Assembly: GCA_944382875.1 (NCBI GenBank)
Contig: CALWNQ010000013.1
Coordinates: 1-64,000 of the forward strand
Direction of reading: 5' to 3'
From: an uncultured Clostridia bacterium
GTDB lineage: Bacteria > Bacillota > Clostridia > Oscillospirales > Ruminococcaceae
DNA: 64,000 bases
Shown here: positions 35,191 through 45,400 of the stretch, piece after piece
Numbering within the stretch: position 1 is the first letter of the stretch
How the letters are laid out: the number at the start of each line of letters is the position of its first letter
Translations under genes and position numbers: made by a program
The notes under the pieces: generated by a model
Told to the model about the DNA's origin: nothing
Database searches by the model: none
The model's input: the letters and a program-made list of their open reading frames with translations, nothing else

Positions 35191-36183
35191 ATGGATTTTT
35201 CACAGATGCTGGAGCGTCCCCGTCGACTGCGCGGGAATCCGCTTGTTCGCTCGATGGTGCGGGAAACCAGGGTTTCCAAATCGTCACTGATCTACCCGAT
35301 GTTTGTGCGGGACGGACAGAATATTCTCGAACCGATCCCGTCTTTGGACGGACAGATGCGCTGCTCAGTGGACCGGATGGGCGATATTTTGGAGGATGTA
35401 GCGAAATCGGGAGTCCGGAGTGTGATGCTGTTTGGTATCCCGGACCACAAAGATGAGGTTGGTTCTCAGGCTTATGCCGAAGACGGCGTTGTACAGCGCG
35501 CGCTTCGCTGGGCCAAAGAACGTTTTCCGGAGCTTTATTACATCACCGATGTCTGCATGTGTGAATATACTTCGCACGGACACTGTGGTATCCTCTGTGG
35601 ACATGAGGTGGACAACGATCGCACACTGCCGCTGATTGCCAAAACCGCTCTTTCCCATGTGCAGGCCGGCGCGGATATGGTTGCCCCCTCCGATATGATG
35701 GACGGACGGATTCTGGCCATTCGGCAGGAACTGGACAAAAACGGCTATACCGGCACCCCGATTATGTCCTATGCGGTGAAATATTCATCGGCGTTTTATG
35801 GCCCGTTCCGGGAAGCGGCAGGTTCCGCGCCTTCGTTTGGCGACCGCAAAGGGTATCAGATGGATTTCCACAATCGGAAAGAAGCACTCAAAGAGGCGGC
35901 GCTGGATGTAAAAGAAGGTGCCGACATCCTGATGGTCAAACCGGCGATGAGCTATCTGGATATTGTCCGCGAAGTTGCCGATAGCTTTGATCTGCCGGTG
36001 GCGGCATACAGCGTCAGCGGTGAATACGCCATGATCAAAGCGGCGTCTCAGGCTGGCCTGATTGATGAGGCAGCCATTGCCTGTGAAGTTGCGGCGAGCG
36101 TATTCCGCGCAGGTGCGGGAATCCTCCTCACTTATTACGCCAAGGAACTGGCTCGCTGGATCGATGAAGGGAGAATTGGATGA
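35191..36183 (+). CDS. hemB: Delta-aminolevulinic acid dehydratase (porphobilinogen synthase)
   Basis: A 330-residue HemB joining two aminolevulinate molecules to porphobilinogen. The Zn-type Cys cluster is in VCMCEYTSHGHCGIL. The Schiff-base lysines are in SYAVKYSSAFYGPFR and DILMVKPAMSYLDI. Its stop overlaps the hemL start. Confidence 0.96.
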   Translation: MDFSQMLERPRRLRGNPLVRSMVRETRVSKSSLIYPMFVRDGQNILEPIPSLDGQMRCSVDRMGDILEDVAKSGVRSVMLFGIPDHKDEVGSQAYAEDGVVQRALRWAKERFPELYYITDVCMCEYTSHGHCGILCGHEVDNDRTLPLIAKTALSHVQAGADMVAPSDMMDGRILAIRQELDKNGYTGTPIMSYAVKYSSAFYGPFREAAGSAPSFGDRKGYQMDFHNRKEALKEAALDVKEGADILMVKPAMSYLDIVREVADSFDLPVAAYSVSGEYAMIKAASQAGLIDEAAIACEVAASVFRAGAGILLTYYAKELARWIDEGRIG

Positions 36184-37463
36184 TGACACGTTCGGAACAG
36201 GTTTTCGCGGAAGCACAAAATTACATTCCCGGCGGCGTGAACAGCCCGGTACGGGCTTTTCAGTCGGTGGGGAGCACACCGCGGATGATCGCGCGCGCCG
36301 ATGGTGCAAAGATTTTTGACATTGACGGCAGGGAATACACCGATTATGTTGGTTCCTGGGGACCGATGATTTTGGGGCACAACCATCCCGCAGTCCGGGA
36401 TGCGGTCATTAAGGCAGCTGCAAATGGCTTGAGTTTCGGCGCTGCAACTGAGATTGAGGTAGAAGTTGCGAAACTGATCTGCTCAATGGTGCCGAATATT
36501 GAAATGGTGCGGATGGTCAACTCCGGCACCGAGGCGGTAATGAGCGCTGTTCGTGCCGCGAGAGGCTTTACAGGGCGCAGCCGGATCATTAAATTTGCGG
36601 GCTGTTATCATGGTCACAGCGATGCGATGCTGGTCAAAGCAGGCTCCGGCGTGATGACCAGCGGCATTCCGGACAGTGCCGGTGTGCCAGCTGGCTGTGC
36701 GGCTGATACGCTGACAGCGGTTTATAACGATCTTTCGAGTGTGGAAGAACTCTTTGCCCAGAATCCGGAACAGGTTGCCGCTGTGATTGTCGAGCCGGTT
36801 GCCGCCAATATGGGTGTTGTCGAACCGCAACCTGGGTTCCTTGCCGGACTGCGGGAACTCTGCGACAAAAACGGCGCGCTGCTGATTTTTGATGAAGTCA
36901 TTACCGGGTTCCGGCTGGCGCTTGGCGGTGCGCAGCAGTATTACGGTGTGCGGGCCGACCTGGTGACCTTTGGCAAGATCATCGGTGCAGGCATGCCGGT
37001 GGGTGCATATGGCGGCCGGCGCGATGTCATGAGCATGATTTCTCCCAAAGGCAGTGTTTATCAGGCCGGGACGCTCAGCGGCAACCCAGTTGCAATGGCT
37101 GCCGGCCTCACGCAGCTCACCATTTTGAAAAATACCCCTGCCGTTTATGAAACAGTGAACGAACTTGGCGAATATTTCCGGACCGAGATGCGGAAAGCTG
37201 CTGCTGAGTTGAATGTGCCTGTTACCGTGACCGGTGTTGGTTCCCTTGCTTGCATTTTCTTTACCCCCAATCCGGTACAGAACTATACCGATGCCAAAAC
37301 TTCTGATACTGCCGCATTTGCGAAGTATTTCCTCCATATGCTGGATAAAGGGTTTTACTTTGCCCCGTCCCAGTTTGAAGCGATTTTCTTCTCCGCTGCT
37401 CATACCAAGGCGGATATTGACGCGGTTGTCAGCGAAGCCAAAACATTCTGGAACCAGAAATAA
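36180..37463 (+). CDS. hemL: Glutamate-1-semialdehyde 2,1-aminomutase
   Basis: A 427-residue PLP enzyme converting glutamate-1-semialdehyde to 5-aminolevulinate. N-terminal YIPGGVNSPVRAF, MVNSGTEAVMSAVR, FAGCYHGHSD, and the PLP-lysine region VTFGKIIGAGMPVGAYGG are diagnostic. It is the last gene of the operon and ends at a strong terminator. Two ATG codons (36180 and 36183) are possible starts. Confidence 0.96.
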   Translation: MMTRSEQVFAEAQNYIPGGVNSPVRAFQSVGSTPRMIARADGAKIFDIDGREYTDYVGSWGPMILGHNHPAVRDAVIKAAANGLSFGAATEIEVEVAKLICSMVPNIEMVRMVNSGTEAVMSAVRAARGFTGRSRIIKFAGCYHGHSDAMLVKAGSGVMTSGIPDSAGVPAGCAADTLTAVYNDLSSVEELFAQNPEQVAAVIVEPVAANMGVVEPQPGFLAGLRELCDKNGALLIFDEVITGFRLALGGAQQYYGVRADLVTFGKIIGAGMPVGAYGGRRDVMSMISPKGSVYQAGTLSGNPVAMAAGLTQLTILKNTPAVYETVNELGEYFRTEMRKAAAELNVPVTVTGVGSLACIFFTPNPVQNYTDAKTSDTAAFAKYFLHMLDKGFYFAPSQFEAIFFSAAHTKADIDAVVSEAKTFWNQK

Positions 37464-37468
37464 CAACA

Positions 37469-37506
37469 AAAACCGCACACCAATTGGTGTGCGGTTTCAT
37501 TTTTAT
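37469..37506. terminator. Terminator ending the B12 operon; shared with the convergent oxidoreductase
   Basis: Perfect AAACCGCACACC / GGTGTGCGGTTT stem around AATT, with A and T tracts on both sides. Confidence 0.9.
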
Positions 37507-37517
37507 CATGGAATCAA

Positions 37518-38627
37518 TTAGTCAAGATAAACAGGTTTGCCGGTCTTTGCAGATTCGTAGATTGCTTCCAGAATCTGGGTAACAACAAAAGCCTGTTCCG
37601 GTTTTACGCAGACAGGAGTGCCGTTGATGATGGCGCTGTAATAGATTTCCTGCTCAATATCGGAGGGGGACTTGGAGGTGCCGTCGTAGAACGCAACGCC
37701 GCCGGCTCCCAGCTCGGGGATTTCGGTGTACATATGGTTATTTTTGACGCCGTTGATGCGGACGCCGCCGGGTTTGCCGTCAGCAGTCTTCATGTCAGCA
37801 CCAGCCAGAACACCGCAAAGGGTGGTGGCAGCTTCTTCTACATCCAGGGTGTTCAGTGCCCAGGAGGATTCCAGCACGATAGTAGCACCGTTTTCCATGG
37901 TGATGAAGCCGAAAGCGGAATCTTCCACGGTGAACTCCTTGGGATCCCAGTCGCCCCAGGCGTTTGCGGTTTCGGTCTGGTCGCCCAGTTTCTTATAGAC
38001 ATTGCCGACTACCATCTTGGGTTTGTAGTTATTCATTGTCCACAGGGTGATGTCCAGTGCATGAGTTCCGATGTCGATGAGGGGACCGCCGCCCTGTTCA
38101 TATTCGTTCAGGAATACGCCCCAGGTGGGAACGGCACGTCTGCGGATCGCATGCGCTTTTGCGTAGTACACTTCGCCCAGAGTGCCTTTGTCGCACTCTT
38201 TCTTGATGTACTGAACTTCTGCGCGCTGACGGTTCTGATAGCCGATGGTGAGGATTTTGCCGGTTTCTTTGGCAGCGTCAACCATCTTTTTAGCTTCTTC
38301 GGTGTTGATTGCCATCGGTTTTTCACAGATGACGTTCTTGCCGGCATGGAGGGCGTCCACGGTGATAAAGCTGTGAGAACGGTTCGGGGTGCAAACGTGA
38401 ACAGATACGATGCTCTCGTCTTTGAGCAGTTCCTTATAATCGGTGTATACTTTCGCATCGGGAGTACCGTATTCTTTGGCAGCCTTGACTGCTTTTTCTT
38501 CGATAATATCGCAGAAAGCAACGATTTCCAGTACGCCTTTGTCTGCCAGTTTTTTAATAGCGGGCATATGCTTGCCGTTTGCGATACCGCCGCATCCGAT
38601 GATGCCGACTCTGACTTTCTTGTCCAT
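37518..38627 (-). CDS. Gfo/Idh/MocA family oxidoreductase
   Basis: A 369-residue NAD(P)-dependent sugar or inositol dehydrogenase-like protein. The Rossmann start VRVGIIGCGGIANGKHMPA, the NRSHS and KNVICEKPMAIN motif (with the catalytic-site Lys of EKP), and the C-terminal GFO_IDH_MocA domain with GGGPLIDIGTHALDI are visible. It follows the LacI regulator by 15 bp in the same direction and is probably controlled by it. Substrate unknown; a sugar or sugar acid is likely. Confidence 0.92.
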   Translation of the reverse strand: MDKKVRVGIIGCGGIANGKHMPAIKKLADKGVLEIVAFCDIIEEKAVKAAKEYGTPDAKVYTDYKELLKDESIVSVHVCTPNRSHSFITVDALHAGKNVICEKPMAINTEEAKKMVDAAKETGKILTIGYQNRQRAEVQYIKKECDKGTLGEVYYAKAHAIRRRAVPTWGVFLNEYEQGGGPLIDIGTHALDITLWTMNNYKPKMVVGNVYKKLGDQTETANAWGDWDPKEFTVEDSAFGFITMENGATIVLESSWALNTLDVEEAATTLCGVLAGADMKTADGKPGGVRINGVKNNHMYTEIPELGAGGVAFYDGTSKSPSDIEQEIYYSAIINGTPVCVKPEQAFVVTQILEAIYESAKTGKPVYLD

Positions 38628-38642
38628 GTTTCAATCTTCCTT

Positions 38643-39650
38643 TCATTTGGAGCTTCCGTTTTGTTTTACGGAATTCCGACATTCCAGTTTGTGCGGCAGG
38701 AGAATATGCTGCTCTTCACAGGACTGGTTTTGTATTTTGTTCAACAAAAGCTCAAAGGCTTTGTGACCAATGTCAAACTGCGGCTGGGAGATAGTGGTGA
38801 GGTGCGGAAGATAAAATTCCGCAATTTGGTTGTTGTCAAAGCCCATTACCGAAATGTCGCGGCAAACTTGAATGCCGTGTTCTGCTAAGGCAGAGATTAC
38901 GCCGATAGCGGTGGAATCGGAAGTGGCAAAAACAGCATCCGGAAGCGAGGGCATTGCCAAAATGCGGGCAGCCGCACGTTTTCCCGCATTGAAGGTGAAT
39001 CCTTCGTTGAGGATTAAATGATCTTCTGCTTCAATTCCTGCTTCCCGTAAAGCATGGGCATAGCCCATCCGGCGCCGTCGGGAGGAATCATACAGGTCTC
39101 CCGCGCTGACAAATGCAATCCGTTTGTGCCCGTTATGCAAAAGAAAACGAGTGCCATCCAGCGCTGCACGGTAGTCATCAATGGAAACAGTTGGAATTTT
39201 TGCTCCCTCCACCAGTTCGCAGGCCGAAACAGCAGGGTAATTCTCCGCAAAATCGGAAAAGTCAATTGCATCCATCGTGGTGTGCAGAAAAATGACGCCA
39301 TCCACCAGCTTCCGACGAGCCATATTGATGTGTTCCTGCTCAATTTCAGGATCGGAGCCGGTGATTGCCAACATGGTATGGTAGCCATGTGCTTGAGCGG
39401 CAGTTTGAATGCCTTTGACAACACGGGAATAAAACTGGTTGGAAATAGTGGGAACCATAACCAGAATTTTCATTGTTTCCTGCCGCCGGAGCGTTCTTCC
39501 TAAAAAATTGGGATGATAATCCAGCTCCTGAATTGCGGTCTGTACGGCCTCTATGGTTTCCTGCCGTACATTATCGTAATGATTCAGCACACGGGAAACG
39601 GTCGCTACAGATACGCCTGCTTTTTTGGCAACATCCTTGATGGTAGCCAT
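38643..39650 (-). CDS. LacI-family transcriptional regulator
   Basis: A 335-residue LacI repressor. The HTH reads TIKDVAKKAGVSVATVSRVLN (3-23), followed by the hinge and a periplasmic-binding-like sugar-sensing domain. It heads a two-gene operon with the oxidoreductase. A LacI-type palindrome lies just downstream of its promoter, pointing to autorepression. Confidence 0.94.
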   Translation of the reverse strand: MATIKDVAKKAGVSVATVSRVLNHYDNVRQETIEAVQTAIQELDYHPNFLGRTLRRQETMKILVMVPTISNQFYSRVVKGIQTAAQAHGYHTMLAITGSDPEIEQEHINMARRKLVDGVIFLHTTMDAIDFSDFAENYPAVSACELVEGAKIPTVSIDDYRAALDGTRFLLHNGHKRIAFVSAGDLYDSSRRRRMGYAHALREAGIEAEDHLILNEGFTFNAGKRAAARILAMPSLPDAVFATSDSTAIGVISALAEHGIQVCRDISVMGFDNNQIAEFYLPHLTTISQPQFDIGHKAFELLLNKIQNQSCEEQHILLPHKLECRNSVKQNGSSK

Positions 39651-39693
39651 TGATTTTCTCCCTTCTTTATCACGTTACAAGCTGTAAAACAGG

Positions 39694-39707
39694 TGTAATC
39701 GTTTACA
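39694..39707. promoter_or_regulatory. LacI-type operator
   Basis: TGTAATCGTTTACA, a near-perfect palindrome around a central CG as in LacI/GalR operators. It sits at the expected transcription start of the lacI promoter (-10 box at 39711-39716), where a bound repressor would block transcription. Confidence 0.75.
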
Positions 39708-39710
39708 ACT

Positions 39711-39739
39711 ATCATAATTCATTTATGAACGAAAGTCAA
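39711..39739 (-). promoter_or_regulatory. Promoter for lacI-oxidoreductase operon
   Basis: Minus strand TTGACT (39734-39739), a 17-bp spacer, then TATGAT (39711-39716). Confidence 0.8.
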
Positions 39740-39826
39740 GAGCGTTTGAAGCGTTTTTTTGACGAATTTGCTGTTTCTTTTTTGTGGCTCTATACGAAAA
39801 GAGAAATTCATTATAAAAGAAGATAC

Positions 39827-39855
39827 TTGCGTTTCTTTATGGACTGTGATATAAT
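39827..39855 (+). promoter_or_regulatory. Upstream promoter P1 for rpmE
   Basis: TTGCGT (39827-39832), a 17-bp spacer, then TATAAT (39850-39855). It gives a leader of about 155 bases before rpmE in which I see no clear regulatory structure. Confidence 0.7.
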
Positions 39856-39952
39856 GTAAGAAACGGCAGATGGCTGCGGTTGAAGGAAGCGTGTTTCGTT
39901 GCTGTCAATATTTTGGGAGAGAAGAAAAATTTTGTTTTTTTCAAAATTTCTC

Positions 39953-39981
39953 TTGATTTTTTTCTCGAAATATGCTATGAT
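39953..39981 (+). promoter_or_regulatory. Proximal promoter P2 for rpmE
   Basis: TTGATT (39953-39958), a 17-bp spacer, then TATGAT (39976-39981), about 32 bp before the start codon. Confidence 0.7.
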
Positions 39982-40019
39982 ATTGCTTCGAGAGATGTGT
40001 TTTGAAAGAGGTGAAAATC

Positions 40020-40223
40020 ATGAGAGAAGGAATTCATCCGAAATACGAAAAGGCATTCATCAAATGTGCCTGCGGCAATGTGATTGAAACCCGTTCCACC
40101 AAAGGGGATATCAGCGTCGAAGTTTGCTCCAAGTGCCATCCTTACTTTACCGGCAAACAGAAACTGGTTGACACCGGCGGACGTGTTGACAGATTCAAAA
40201 AACGTTTCGGCCTGGGCAAATAA
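40020..40223 (+). CDS. rpmE: 50S ribosomal protein L31 (zinc-binding form)
   Basis: A 67-residue L31 with four zinc-ligand-type residues: K-C-A-C-G-N-V and E-V-C-S-K-C-H-P-Y. This is the C+ form, which can also store zinc. The start at 40020 ([11 protein letters not shown]) follows GAAAGAGGTG; a longer start is not supported. Its own two promoters and terminator make it monocistronic. Confidence 0.97.
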   Translation: MREGIHPKYEKAFIKCACGNVIETRSTKGDISVEVCSKCHPYFTGKQKLVDTGGRVDRFKKRFGLGK

Positions 40224-40243
40224 GTCTGGATCGGATCCTGAGA

Positions 40244-40276
40244 GGCGGTGTGTATCTACGCACCGCCTTTTTGTTT
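40244..40276 (+). terminator. Terminator after rpmE
   Basis: GGCGGTG...CACCGCC stem, then TTTTTGTTTT. The tail lies directly before the next gene's RBS. Confidence 0.88.
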
Positions 40277-40295
40277 TGGAAAGGAGAAACAGCGG

Positions 40296-40919
40296 ATGAC
40301 GGATTATATGACGATCAGCGGAGAAGCGCAGGCGGAGTTTGTGGAAAGAAAATCCCGGTTTATCAGTTACTGCCGTCATGTAGAAACGGAGAAGGAAGCA
40401 CTCGCTTTTATAGAAGAGCTGCGGAAAAAGAACTGGGATGCCACACACAACGTTTTTGCGTATGTGCTGCGGGAAGGTCAGCTCAAGCGCTGTTCAGATG
40501 ACGGAGAGCCGCAGGGGACAGCGGGAGTCCCGGTGTTGGATGTTCTCCAGAAAACCGGCGTTGTGGATATTTGCATGGTGGTTACCCGTTATTTCGGCGG
40601 AATCCTTCTGGGAGCCGGAGGGCTGGTGCGAGCTTATTCGCACGGTGCATCGATTGCGTTGGAGGCGGCACAGAAACTGCACATGACACCGTGTACCCGG
40701 CTGGTTGCGGAGATGGATTACAGCTGGTACGGAAAAGTCACCTATATTCTTCCCAATTTTCATGTATTGACCGAACGGTCGGATTTTACCGACAAAGTTA
40801 CCCTTACCTGGCTGATCAAATCATCTCGAAAAGAAAATTTCCTGAAAGAATTGACAGAATTGACCAATGGAACGGTGATTCCAAAGGAAATTTCTGAGGA
40901 ATACGCTGATATGCAATAA
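40296..40919 (+). CDS. YigZ/IMPACT family protein
   Basis: A 207-residue member of the YigZ/UPF0029 family. The N-terminal domain has FVERKSRFISY and DATHNVFAYVL, then CSDDGEPQGTAGVPVL and VVTRYFGGILLGAGGLVRAYS, which are the family's signature blocks; a small C-terminal domain follows. Eukaryotic IMPACT modulates GCN2; the bacterial role is unclear, possibly related to translation stress. RBS GAAAGGAGAAA decides the ATG at 40296. Confidence 0.93.
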   Translation: MTDYMTISGEAQAEFVERKSRFISYCRHVETEKEALAFIEELRKKNWDATHNVFAYVLREGQLKRCSDDGEPQGTAGVPVLDVLQKTGVVDICMVVTRYFGGILLGAGGLVRAYSHGASIALEAAQKLHMTPCTRLVAEMDYSWYGKVTYILPNFHVLTERSDFTDKVTLTWLIKSSRKENFLKELTELTNGTVIPKEISEEYADMQ

Positions 40920-40994
40920 AAATTTTGCGGTTTTGCAGGGAAAAAGCGTCTTTTTCGGTATAATATATATAAAGGCAGAAAAAGGGGGCAAAGT

Positions 40995-42005
40995 ATGAAC
41001 AGCAAAGAGTATCAGATGTTGTATGAAAAAGAGTATTTGTCCCCGCTTGCAGCCCATTCTTATAAAAGCAGAGGACGGCTGCGGCCGGAAGAACCTTGTC
41101 CGTTCCGAAACGACTTCCAGCGGGATCGGGACAGGATTCTTCATTGCAACGCTTTTCGTCGATTAAAGCACAAAACGCAAGTTTTCCTTGCTCCAAAAGG
41201 CGATCATTACCGTACCCGTTTGACACACACGCTGGAGGTTTCGCAGATTGCGCGGACGATTGCGCGAACGCTGCGGCTGCATGAGGATCTGACCGAGGCG
41301 ATTGCGTTGGGGCACGACCTGGGACATCCGCCGTTTGGCCACGCGGGGGAGCGGGCACTCAACCGCATCTCCGAAAGCCCGTTCCGGCATTATCTGCAAA
41401 GCGTCCGCACAGCGGAATTTCTCGAACATGGCGGGAAGGGATTAAACCTTACCTGGGAGGTCAAAAACGGAATTGCCTGTCATTCCCGGGATGGGGGACG
41501 TGTTCCGCTTCCCAAAACACTGGAGGGACAAGCGGTGCGGATTGCCGATAAGGTTGCCTATGTCAACCATGATATTGAGGACGCCATCCGGGCTGGTGTA
41601 ATTACCGAACAGGATCTGCCGTGGGAAGCAGTCTATGTCCTCGGCCGCGGGAAATCCGCCCGTTTGACGACGGTGATTGCTTCGATTACAGAAAATAGCG
41701 GTGAAACACTGCGGATGTCACCGGAATGTCAGCAGGCACAGAATCTGCTGGAACAGTTCCTGTTTGAAAGTGTTTACACCAATCCGGTGGCAAAGGGGGA
41801 GGAATCCAAAGCGGAGATGCTGTTGGAGCAACTGTATACATACTATATCCGACATCCGGAGGCAATGCCGCCGCTTTATCAGAATCTGATGGAACGGTTT
41901 GCGAAAAGCCGGGTGGTCTGCGATTACTTAGCCGGGATGACCGACCAATATGCGGTGGATCTCTATGAAGAGTTGTTTATCCCGCATTTCTGGACCAAAG
42001 AATAG
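40995..42005 (+). CDS. dGTPase-like HD-domain triphosphohydrolase
   Basis: A 336-residue HD phosphohydrolase of the dGTPase family, splitting dNTPs (typically dGTP) into nucleoside and triphosphate. The metal motif H-T-L-E...H-D-L-G-H-P-P-F-G-H is near residues 76-115, preceded by FRNDFQRDRDRILHCNAFRRLKHKTQVF. It heads a replication/transcription operon with dnaG and rpoD, an order seen in many Firmicutes. TATAAT at 40959-40964 is the likely -10 box. Confidence 0.93.
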   Translation: MNSKEYQMLYEKEYLSPLAAHSYKSRGRLRPEEPCPFRNDFQRDRDRILHCNAFRRLKHKTQVFLAPKGDHYRTRLTHTLEVSQIARTIARTLRLHEDLTEAIALGHDLGHPPFGHAGERALNRISESPFRHYLQSVRTAEFLEHGGKGLNLTWEVKNGIACHSRDGGRVPLPKTLEGQAVRIADKVAYVNHDIEDAIRAGVITEQDLPWEAVYVLGRGKSARLTTVIASITENSGETLRMSPECQQAQNLLEQFLFESVYTNPVAKGEESKAEMLLEQLYTYYIRHPEAMPPLYQNLMERFAKSRVVCDYLAGMTDQYAVDLYEELFIPHFWTKE

Positions 42006-42022
42006 AAGAAAGGAGGAAACAG

Positions 42023-43774
<1,752 letters not shown>

Positions 43775-43820
43775 TCAGGGATGCCGCAGTTTGCTCATAA
43801 AAAACAAAAGGAGAATTGCT

Positions 43821-44909
43821 ATGGGAGCAGACAAAAAAAGTGCAGTGACAGACTTGATGGAACAGGGCAAGCTGAAAGGCAAGCTGACCACCAAGGAAAT
43901 TACCGATGCGTTGGAGGAGCTGGACTTTGACGTTGAGCAAATGGATAAACTTTACGATTCTCTGGAAAGTCTGAATATAGAGATTATTGAAGACTATAAT
44001 CCGGAGCAGGATCTGGACCTCGATCTGGATGATGTGTTGGAAGATGTGGAGGACGATTCACTGTATACCGCAGACGGCATCAACATCGATGACCCAGTCA
44101 AGGTATATCTGAAAGAAATCGGTCGAGTACCGCTGCTCACCAATGAAGAGGAACAGGAACTTTCCGAACGGATGGCGGCCGGTGACCTGAGCGCCCGCAA
44201 ACGGTTAAGCGAAGCAAACCTCCGTTTGGTGGTCAGTATTGCAAAACGGTATGTGGGGCGCGGCATGCAGTTCCTCGATCTGATTCAGGAGGGAAATCTC
44301 GGCCTGATTAAGGCTGTGGAGAAATTTGACCACACCAAAGGCTTTAAATTCTCCACCTACGCCACCTGGTGGATCCGGCAGGCAATCACCCGTGCGATCG
44401 CGGATCAGGCACGTACCATCCGAATCCCGGTTCATATGGTAGAAACTATCAACAAGGTGAAAAAGGTGAGTTCGCAGCTGCTCCATCAGAATGGCCACGA
44501 ACCCAGTGCCGAAGAAATCGCCAAAGAACTGGATATGTCGGTAGATAAGGTGCGGGAGATTCTGCGTGTTTCCCAGGAACCGGTTTCTCTTGAAACCCCG
44601 ATCGGGGAAGAGGAAGACAGCCATTTAGGCGACTTTATCCAGGATGAGGAAGCGCCTTCTCCGGCGGAAGCTGCTTCACATACATTGTTGAAAGAGCAGC
44701 TGAGCAGCGTCTTGAGCACTTTGACTCCTCGTGAAGAAGAGGTGCTGCGCCTGCGTTTTGGCTTGAAAGACGGCCGCAGCCGTACACTGGAAGAGGTTGG
44801 CAAGGTCTTCAATGTTACCAGAGAGCGTATTCGCCAGATTGAAGCCAAAGCGCTTCGGAAGCTCCGCCATCCCAGCCGCAGCAAACGGCTGAAAGATTTT
44901 CTCGATTAA
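43821..44909 (+). CDS. rpoD: Primary sigma factor RpoD/SigA
   Basis: A 362-residue housekeeping sigma factor. A short region 1.1 (about 1-60) and acidic linker lead to region 1.2 ([17 protein letters not shown]), region 2 ([26 protein letters not shown], then [17 protein letters not shown]), region 3, and region 4.2 ([22 protein letters not shown]). The start follows AAAAGGAG. Its target consensus is the promoter type seen throughout this window. Confidence 0.97.
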   Translation: MGADKKSAVTDLMEQGKLKGKLTTKEITDALEELDFDVEQMDKLYDSLESLNIEIIEDYNPEQDLDLDLDDVLEDVEDDSLYTADGINIDDPVKVYLKEIGRVPLLTNEEEQELSERMAAGDLSARKRLSEANLRLVVSIAKRYVGRGMQFLDLIQEGNLGLIKAVEKFDHTKGFKFSTYATWWIRQAITRAIADQARTIRIPVHMVETINKVKKVSSQLLHQNGHEPSAEEIAKELDMSVDKVREILRVSQEPVSLETPIGEEEDSHLGDFIQDEEAPSPAEAASHTLLKEQLSSVLSTLTPREEEVLRLRFGLKDGRSRTLEEVGKVFNVTRERIRQIEAKALRKLRHPSRSKRLKDFLD

Positions 44910-44928
44910 GGCAGAAAGGACGGAAAAC

Positions 44929-45348
44929 ATGCACATTACACTCGAATCGGATTACGCGATCCGAATCATTCTCTTTCTGCTGCAACATAAAGATCGTGCG
45001 GACGCCAAAAAAATCTCGGAAAATACCGGGGTTACCTTGCGTTTTTCCCTGAAAATTCTGCGAAAACTGGTGGGAGCCGGGCTGGTTCGTTCCTATAAGG
45101 GGGCGACTGGCGGATATGAAGCGGCACGTGAACCGGAGGAAATCTCTTTGGCGGATGTCATGGAGGTTACCGAGGGAACCTATTGTTTGAGCCGCTGTTT
45201 GGAGGCAACAGCAAGCTGCGCCCACGATGGAACTGGCTGCTGTAAGGTGCGGCAGGTTTTCGGAGAGATTTCCGACACTGTGCGGAAAAAGCTGGAACAA
45301 ACCACTTTTGACCAGCTGATCTGCAGCGATCAGTGCACACATTCTTAA
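44929..45348 (+). CDS. Rrf2-family transcriptional regulator with Cys-rich C-terminus
   Basis: A 139-residue Rrf2 protein. The winged helix covers residues 1-75, with the family's ESDYAIRIIL start and ATGGYEAAREPEEISLADVMEV. Cysteines follow at about 84, 88, 95, 101-103 and two near the end (LICSDQC), enough for an iron-sulfur cluster as in IscR/NsrR or for thiol sensing. No iron-sulfur assembly genes lie next door, so its targets are unknown. It follows rpoD by 19 bp. Confidence 0.9.
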   Translation: MHITLESDYAIRIILFLLQHKDRADAKKISENTGVTLRFSLKILRKLVGAGLVRSYKGATGGYEAAREPEEISLADVMEVTEGTYCLSRCLEATASCAHDGTGCCKVRQVFGEISDTVRKKLEQTTFDQLICSDQCTHS

Positions 45349-45356
45349 TTAAAAAG

Positions 45357-45387
45357 AAAAAGTCCGACAGAAATGCCGGACTTTTTT
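45357..45387. terminator. Bidirectional terminator between the rpoD operon and GH172 gene
   Basis: AAAAAGTCCG...CGGACTTTTTT stem between convergent genes. Confidence 0.88.
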
Positions 45388-45400
45388 GCTATCTGCTGTT

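Noticed and set aside
37734-38888. A 384-codon plus-strand frame opposite the oxidoreductase and lacI
   Set aside because: Phe-rich shadow translation; the minus-strand genes have clear domains and RBSs.
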